A stretch of DNA of 15,446 bases from JAXHUH01 sp034211175 (GTDB lineage: Bacteria; Actinomycetota; Acidimicrobiia; Acidimicrobiales; CAIXPF01). Positions 12,990 through 15,446 of this stretch are shown here, piece by piece. Both the position numbers and the translations under genes were made by a program. The stretch is from positions 1-15,446 of the forward strand of contig JAXHUH010000009.1 in assembly GCA_034211175.1 (NCBI GenBank). Direction: 5' to 3'. Position 1 is the first letter of the stretch. Every line of letters begins with the position of its first letter. A model generated the notes under the pieces. The model did not search any database. It was given only the letters and a program-made list of their open reading frames with translations, and was not told where the DNA came from.

Positions 12990-13024
12990 GGGCCGATCGG
13001 CCCGACCCCGGGTCCCGGACCCGG
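12990..13024 (-). terminator. Tandem hairpins after the zinc-ribbon gene
   Basis: Directly downstream of the zinc-ribbon stop (minus strand), CCGGGTCC-C-GGACCCGG at 13008-13024 is a perfect inverted repeat, followed by the 14-bp palindrome GGGCCGATCGGCCC at 12990-13003. Two stable GC hairpins in a row are a plausible terminator without a T-tract. Confidence 0.4.
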
Positions 13025-13031
13025 CCGGCAG

Positions 13032-13220
13032 CTACTCGTCGTCCCAGAACCCGGTGAGGATCGTCTCCGCCGCGGCCCGGGTGCGCTCCTCGTAGGGGTT
13101 GGCCGACTGACAGAGCGCGCACGTCGCCACGCCGTCGACGACGAGCAGCGCCCGCCGGTACCCGCACCACGAACACGGCGGTCCGGTCGCGTCCCGACGT
13201 TCGTCCTCACCCGTGGCCAT
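13032..13220 (-). CDS. Small zinc-ribbon protein, 62 aa
   Basis: The product carries two Cys pairs, CSWC (residues 16-19) and CALC (34-37), in a layout typical of a small zinc ribbon, followed by a helix YEERTRAAAETILTGFWDDE. It probably binds one zinc ion; nucleic-acid or protein binding cannot be told. I picked the ATG at 13220 because TACCCT lies 7 nt upstream on the minus strand, the leaderless pattern of this genome; a GTG at 13307 would add an Arg-rich, non-family extension that runs into an inverted repeat. Downstream is a pair of strong hairpins, so it is likely a single-gene transcript. Confidence 0.65.
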   Translation of the reverse strand: MATGEDERRDATGPPCSWCGYRRALLVVDGVATCALCQSANPYEERTRAAAETILTGFWDDE

Positions 13221-13227
13221 CGCCGCG

Positions 13228-13233
13228 AGGGTA
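13228..13233 (-). promoter_or_regulatory. -10-like TACCCT, zinc-ribbon gene
   Basis: On the minus strand TACCCT sits 7 nt before the ATG at 13220 with no Shine-Dalgarno between them, consistent with a leaderless transcript. Confidence 0.4.
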
Positions 13234-13259
13234 CGCCCGACGACCCCGAACGGCCGCAC

Positions 13260-13320
13260 CCCCCGAACTGGCGGGCAAGAACGACGGCGCGCAGAGCAGA
13301 GAACCACGCCAGTTCGGGGG
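13260..13320. repeat. Perfect 14-bp inverted repeat with 33-bp spacer
   Basis: CCCCCGAACTGGCG at 13260-13273 is repeated exactly in inverted form (CGCCAGTTCGGGGG) at 13307-13320. It lies between the stop of the SWEET-like gene and the start of the zinc-ribbon gene, both on the minus strand. The arms are longer and less purely G/C than the other hairpins here. It could be a terminator for the SWEET-like gene, a REP/MITE-like dispersed element, or a regulator site. Confidence 0.65.
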
Positions 13321-13363
13321 TTCGTTGGGTCGGTACGGCGGCCCGCTCGAGCGCCCGGGACGT

Positions 13364-14014
13364 TCAGGCGACGGGCGCGGTGAGCGCGGGCTGCGTCCGG
13401 GCGCGGCCGACCGTCACCACGCGGGCCAGCACGACGGCCGCCGTCACCGCACCGCCGCCACCGCCGACGAGGAGGGCGACGTCGCCGTTCGAGAGGCCGT
13501 AGGTGAACCAGATGGCGGCCTCACCCGTCGCCATCGCCCAGGTCGCGGGGGACACGCCGGCGAGGTCGACGGAGCGGCAGGCGGTGATGGCGGCGGGCGC
13601 GAACTGGCCGGTATAGGCGAGACCGATGGCGAGGCCCGCGGCCGTCCAGCCGCCGGCGAGCAGGAACGCGAGCGGGAACCAGGCCGACATCGCGACACCG
13701 ACCACGATTCGACGGGCCCCCGCGGGACCGACGAGGCGGACGTACTGGGCGGCGATCACGCCGTAGAGCACGATCGCCCCGACCGAGACGGGGACGACAC
13801 CCCAGAGCTGCTCGGACACGCCGTAGGCGATCCACCAGCTGTTGATGGCCAGGCTGACGCCCACCCACTCGCCGGAGACGCCGTCGACGACGCGGCGGCG
13901 GTGCAGGCGCGCGGCCTGGGGAACGATCATCCCGACACCGAGGACGTTGGCGACGACGAGCGCCACCGGCAGCAGGTGGGACCACGGGCATCTCCGAACA
14001 CGAGAGGTCAGCAC
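13364..14014 (-). CDS. SWEET/PQ-loop-like seven-helix membrane protein
   Basis: This 216-aa integral membrane protein has about seven hydrophobic helices (roughly 13-35, 48-68, 70-94, 102-122, 123-146, 154-176 and 177-201), read as two triple-helix bundles with one linker helix. Each half has PQ-loop/SemiSWEET features: VLGVGMIVPQAARLHRRR with the PQ motif and SLAINSWWIAYGV in the first, TGQFAPAAITACRS and ATGEAAIWFTYGL in the second, where PQ is replaced by AP. Bacterial SemiSWEETs normally have only three helices (~90 aa), so this is a fused, eukaryote-like 3-1-3 layout. Sugar transport is plausible but unproven. The GTG at 14014 has no ribosome site, so a slightly later start is possible. 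It is divergent from a CGNR regulator. Confidence 0.75.
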   Translation of the reverse strand: MLTSRVRRCPWSHLLPVALVVANVLGVGMIVPQAARLHRRRVVDGVSGEWVGVSLAINSWWIAYGVSEQLWGVVPVSVGAIVLYGVIAAQYVRLVGPAGARRIVVGVAMSAWFPLAFLLAGGWTAAGLAIGLAYTGQFAPAAITACRSVDLAGVSPATWAMATGEAAIWFTYGLSNGDVALLVGGGGGAVTAAVVLARVVTVGRARTQPALTAPVA

Positions 14015-14070
14015 GAAGCGGCTGGGGACACGGACGGCAGGGGCGGGTCAGGCGGGGTGGATCGCAAGAC

Positions 14071-14148
14071 CGTAAGGACTGTCAGGAGTTTAGCTCCTGT
14101 CAGGACCTACGTAAGGTGCTACGAGGAGTTAGACCCTGTCAACCCTTC
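14071..14148. repeat. Two imperfect 39-bp tandem repeats upstream of the CGNR gene
   Basis: CGTAAGG recurs at 14071 and 14110, GGAGTT at 14085 and 14125, and CCTGTCA at 14096 and 14135, giving a repeat period of 39-40 bp. Inside the first copy, CAGGAG-TTTAG-CTCCTG (14083-14099) forms a perfect 6-bp stem. The block is much more A/T-rich than its surroundings and lies between divergent SWEET-like and CGNR genes, ending 12 bp before the CGNR -10 hexamer. Two phased copies suggest a cooperative binding site, most simply for the CGNR regulator itself. Confidence 0.6.
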
Positions 14149-14160
14149 AGTCGCCGCGAG

Positions 14161-14166
14161 TACGCT
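14161..14166 (+). promoter_or_regulatory. -10-like TACGCT, CGNR gene
   Basis: TACGCT lies 6 nt before the GTG at 14173, and no Shine-Dalgarno fits between, so the GTG is probably at or next to the transcription start. This decides the start over the GTG at 14116. Confidence 0.45.
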
Positions 14167-14172
14167 GGCGGC

Positions 14173-14721
14173 GTGTACGTCGCCTCCGTCACCGAGACCG
14201 AGGTCCGCCTGACGCTCGAGACCGCGGTCGAGGCCGTCAACGGCCTCACCGACCCGGCGTTCGACCTGCGCGCCACCCTCGGCGACGCCGGCTTCAGCGG
14301 GGCCGAGGACGCCGACGAGGCCGAGCTCGACCAGCTGCGGTCACGGGTGGGCGACCTCGCCGAGCTCATCCGCTCGCTTCCCGACCGGGAGCAGGACGAC
14401 GCCGCAGCCGCGGTGAACGCCGAGCTGGCGGCGCTCGAGCTGACCCCGTCGATCGTCGACCACGACGGCGTCGGCCCCCACCTCCACTGGACCCCGCCGA
14501 CCGCGACGTTCGACGTCCGGGTCGTCACCGACATCGTGATGGCCCTCGCCCGCGAGCTGTGCGACAACGGCACGATCCGCTTCGGCCGGTGCGCCGCCGA
14601 GGGCTGCGACCGCCTGTTCTACGACGGCACCCGCAACCGGTCGCGCCGGTTCTGCTCCGACCCCCGGTGCGCGAGCCGCACCCACACCGCCGACCACCGC
14701 GCCCGCCGCCGCGCCGGCTGA
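14173..14721 (+). CDS. ABATE/CGNR-type zinc-finger regulator (variant motif)
   Basis: This 182-aa protein has the layout of CGNR zinc-finger regulators: a helical ABATE-like N-terminal part (residues 1-130, predicted stress or ligand binding) and a C-terminal finger with Cys140-x4-Cys145 and Cys161-x4-Cys166. The segment GRCAAEGCDRLFYDGTRNRS and RRFCSDPRCASRTHTADHRA follow the family pattern, but the CGNR tetrapeptide that names the family reads CASR here. Basic residues RARRR end the chain and may contact DNA. The GTG at 14173 fits a leaderless start behind TACGCT. The gene is divergent from a SWEET-like transporter, and a 39-bp tandem repeat fills the gap, so auto- and cross-regulation is likely. 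Family assignment is good; target and signal are inferred or unknown. Confidence 0.8.
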   Translation: MYVASVTETEVRLTLETAVEAVNGLTDPAFDLRATLGDAGFSGAEDADEAELDQLRSRVGDLAELIRSLPDREQDDAAAAVNAELAALELTPSIVDHDGVGPHLHWTPPTATFDVRVVTDIVMALARELCDNGTIRFGRCAAEGCDRLFYDGTRNRSRRFCSDPRCASRTHTADHRARRRAG

Positions 14722-14786
14722 ACCCGGGCCGTCCGGGCCGCCGGCGCCCGACGCAAACCGGACCGGCCGCCGCCGACACCCGTCGG

Positions 14787-14792
14787 TACGAT
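14787..14792 (+). promoter_or_regulatory. -10-like TACGAT, Mak_N_cap gene
   Basis: TACGAT lies 6 nt before the ATG at 14799 with no Shine-Dalgarno, another leaderless-type start. It supports 14799 over the longer open frame upstream. Confidence 0.45.
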
Positions 14793-14798
14793 CCGCCG

Positions 14799-15419
14799 AT
14801 GGCCCTCCTCCACGCCGCCACGCTGTCGCCGTCCAAGCTCGAGCTGATCAGCGCCTGGCTGCCGTCCCGCCCGTGGGCTCCGGCGAACGCCGCCGACGTC
14901 GAGCTCGTCGGGGCGTACCGGCTGGACGATCCCGAGGGCGAGGTCGGCATCGAGGTCCACCTGGCCACTGCGGGCGGGGTGCTCGTCCAGGTGCCGCTGA
15001 CCTACCGGGCTGCGCCGGTCGACGGGCTCGACGACCACCTCGTCGCCACGTTGGAGCACTCGGCGCTGGGCCGACGTTGGGTGTACGACGGCCTCCGCGA
15101 CCCCTGCCTGGTCCGGGTGTTGGCGGCCACGGCCCTGACCGGTTGCGGGCAGGCGGTGGGCCTGGTCACACGCGACGGTCGCTGGCACGTGGTCCCGCCG
15201 ACGGTCCGCCTGGCCGGCGGCGGCTGGCCGGGCGGGCCGACGACGATCGACGGGTTCGAGCTGATCTCGGACGACGCCGACGGCGCGGTGCTGCGCAACG
15301 ACCACCTCGAGCTGTGGGTCGCGCGCCGGCCGGTCGTCGGCGAACAGCCCGCCATCGGGCTCACCGGCCGCCGGGACGGCCACGGCGAACCGGTCGTCCT
15401 CGCCGAGGTGCGGACCTGA
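14799..15419 (+). CDS. Maltokinase N-terminal cap-like (Mak_N_cap) domain protein
   Basis: This 206-aa protein matches the N-terminal cap domain of actinobacterial maltokinases across its length: LLHAATLSPSKLELISAWLP, SRPWAP, ELVGAYRLDDPEGEVGIEVH, then VQVPLTYRAAPVDGLDDHLV and TLEHSALGRRWVYDGLRDPC. In maltokinase (trehalose to glycogen pathway) this cap precedes a kinase domain; here there is no room for one and none follows within the window, so this is a stand-alone cap protein of the kind often seen in actinobacteria. The role of such proteins is unknown; carbohydrate-related regulation or binding is a guess. The second half (GGGWPGGPTTIDGFELISDD) adds a conserved strand-rich part. A perfect palindrome lies just after the stop. 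Confidence 0.85.
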   Translation: MALLHAATLSPSKLELISAWLPSRPWAPANAADVELVGAYRLDDPEGEVGIEVHLATAGGVLVQVPLTYRAAPVDGLDDHLVATLEHSALGRRWVYDGLRDPCLVRVLAATALTGCGQAVGLVTRDGRWHVVPPTVRLAGGGWPGGPTTIDGFELISDDADGAVLRNDHLELWVARRPVVGEQPAIGLTGRRDGHGEPVVLAEVRT

Positions 15420-15426
15420 CGGTGGG

Positions 15427-15446
15427 CCCGACCCTGCAGGGTCGGG
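15427..15446 (+). terminator. 20-bp perfect palindrome after the Mak_N_cap gene
   Basis: CCCGACCCTG and its exact complement CAGGGTCGGG abut at 15427-15446, beginning 7 bp after the stop codon. This gives an 8-bp stem with a TGCA loop and is most likely the gene's terminator. The window ends at its last base, so a following T-tract cannot be judged. Confidence 0.6.

Noticed and set aside
13260..13320. Insertion-sequence terminal repeats or CRISPR repeats
   Set aside because: The spacer is only 33 bp with no transposase, and there are just two inverted copies, not a regular direct array.
14071..14148. CRISPR array
   Set aside because: Two imperfect adjacent copies without unique spacers, placed exactly at a promoter; better read as a regulator site.
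14799..15419. Full-length maltokinase
   Set aside because: The frame ends at 206 residues after the cap domain and a terminator-like palindrome follows, so no kinase domain is encoded.

Overview
The window is very GC-rich, densely coded DNA with strong G/C third-position bias. It looks like an actinobacterial chromosome, most likely Acidimicrobiia or a related lineage. The support is the DUF1876, F420-type FrhB, Mak_N_cap and CGNR families, GTG starts, and repeated promoter-like TAnnnT hexamers placed 6-8 nt before start codons, which suggests leaderless transcription. The lineage call is inference: there is no rRNA or marker gene here.

Layout. 1-510: an AAC(6')-like GNAT acetyltransferase with an apparent frameshift near its start. 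638-2475: a divergent pair, a GlxA-type DJ-1/AraC regulator (-) and a stand-alone DJ-1/PfpI protein (+). 2593-4807: a catabolic unit of L-fuconate dehydratase and a fumarylacetoacetate-hydrolase-family enzyme that overlap by ATGA; a 15-codon leader peptide seems to be coupled to the dehydratase start. 4889-6198: an accessory-looking stretch with a TIR-like (Cap12/Pycsar type) protein carrying an extra C-terminal domain, then a 560-bp region with a 62-codon ORF behind a perfect Shine-Dalgarno and several palindromes. 6199-6978: an SDR oxidoreductase. 7041-8798 (-): a DUF1876 protein, a remnant of an alpha/beta-hydrolase on the opposite strand, and an FrhB-like Fe-S/F420 oxidoreductase. 9000-11291 (+): a beta-class DNA methyltransferase with a C-terminal nuclease-like domain, a small hypothetical gene and a YjbR/MmcQ protein. 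11300-13220 (-): mostly small genes, including a second TIR-like protein with a proline-rich tail and no catalytic Glu, a Trp-rich coding stretch beyond its stop, and two small Cys-rich proteins. 13260-13320: a perfect 14-bp inverted repeat. 13364-14721: a seven-helix SWEET/PQ-loop-like membrane protein divergent from an ABATE/CGNR regulator, with a 39-bp tandem repeat between them. 14799-15446: a Mak_N_cap protein and a palindromic terminator.

How it fits together. The dehydratase and FAH enzyme fit a non-phosphorylated L-fucose/L-fuconate route; the SDR could supply the missing dehydrogenase step but has its own promoter and may be unrelated. Two different TIR-fold proteins, an orphan methyltransferase with a nuclease-like tail and several small Cys- or Trp-rich ORFs give the window an accessory, defence-like flavour. 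No complete known defence system, mobile element, CRISPR array, tRNA or rRNA was seen. The best candidates for something undescribed are the TIR protein at 4889-5638 and the 11300-12515 TIR/Trp-rich/small-protein cluster.
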